NCBI GenBank assembly: GCA_009377735.1
Contig: WHTL01000073.1
Coordinates: 1 to 13,501 of the forward strand
Source of the DNA: Acidimicrobiia bacterium
GTDB lineage: Bacteria; Actinomycetota; Acidimicrobiia; Spongiisociales; ZC4RG35
Length of the DNA: 13,501 nt
Direction: 5' to 3'
Under the pieces are notes generated by a model. That model made no database searches. It was not told where the DNA came from and saw nothing but the letters and a program-made list of their open reading frames with translations. How positions within the stretch are numbered: the first letter of the stretch is position 1; each line of letters starts with the position of its first letter. The translations under genes were made by a program, and so were the position numbers. This document shows positions 13,429 through 13,501 of this stretch, piece by piece.

Positions 13429-13501
13429 GTATGAAATAGCGTTCCCTTGGGGGGTGTGTGGGCGCGGTGGTTTGTTCCTCGGTAGTGGTCGGGGGTTGGT
13501 G
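13429..13501. other. G/T-rich tail after the array, no gene assigned
   Basis: This stretch is strongly G/T-rich on the plus strand. All three minus-strand frames stay open from the window end into the array, simply because TTA, CTA and TCA are missing. It could be the end of a Pro/Thr-rich minus-strand product, or intergenic DNA. I see no motif that decides this. Confidence 0.3.

Noticed and set aside
13151..13501. Plus-strand open frame through the whole repeat array to the window end
   Set aside because: The units are read in different frames (period 71 and a G insertion shift the phase), and the minus strand is also open in all three frames. This reflects base composition, not coding.

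Overview
The window looks like chromosomal DNA from a high-GC actinobacterium, probably an Acidimicrobiia-like lineage. The pointers are an F420-dependent LLM oxidoreductase of the TIGR03617 type, a class E sortase, a DUF5317 membrane protein, an Mrp/ApbC ATPase with an actinobacterial-style sequence, and several likely leaderless transcripts (TANNNT boxes 6-7 nt before the ATG). The lineage is an inference from family content. Genes are tightly packed and no transposase, phage gene, tRNA or rRNA is visible.

Layout. (1) 1-279, minus: the start of a secreted LysM protein that runs off the left edge, with a short leader containing an RBS-covering inverted repeat. (2) 415-1757, minus: a two-gene unit, a membrane-anchored helix-hairpin-helix protein followed by RlmN (ATGA overlap), ending in a hairpin. 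(3) 1792-3583: the F420-dependent oxidoreductase (plus) and a crotonase-fold protein (minus), convergent and overlapping by 20 bp. (4) 3674-5445, plus: a DUF5317 membrane protein, a strong terminator-like hairpin, then a class E sortase directly coupled (TGATG) to a 52-residue membrane protein. (5) 5426-8694, minus: aconitase AcnA followed by a membrane-tethered TlpA/ResA-like thioredoxin (GTGA overlap), preceded by a leader with a perfect inverted repeat. (6) 8864-11221, plus: a large membrane-anchored protein with two beta-propellers (PQQ-like then kelch). (7) 11231-13091: a SufR-like regulator with three C-terminal cysteines, divergent from an Mrp ATPase that contains no cysteine at all. 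(8) 13127-13428: a tandem array of four ~71-81-bp units, each a long stem-loop with a nearly invariant 23-24-nt loop and stems whose variants mostly keep pairing; then a G/T-rich tail to the window end.

How the parts fit. Fe-S biology links the right half: aconitase and RlmN are [4Fe-4S] enzymes, and the SufR-like regulator and Mrp belong to Fe-S sensing and assembly families. Envelope functions (LysM, sortase plus small partner, DUF5317, TlpA-like thioredoxin, double-propeller protein) fill much of the rest. The most unusual element is the stem-loop array after mrp. Second is a 22-base motif (21 of 22 identical) that follows a predicted promoter both in the LysM leader and in a possible small RNA before the sortase.
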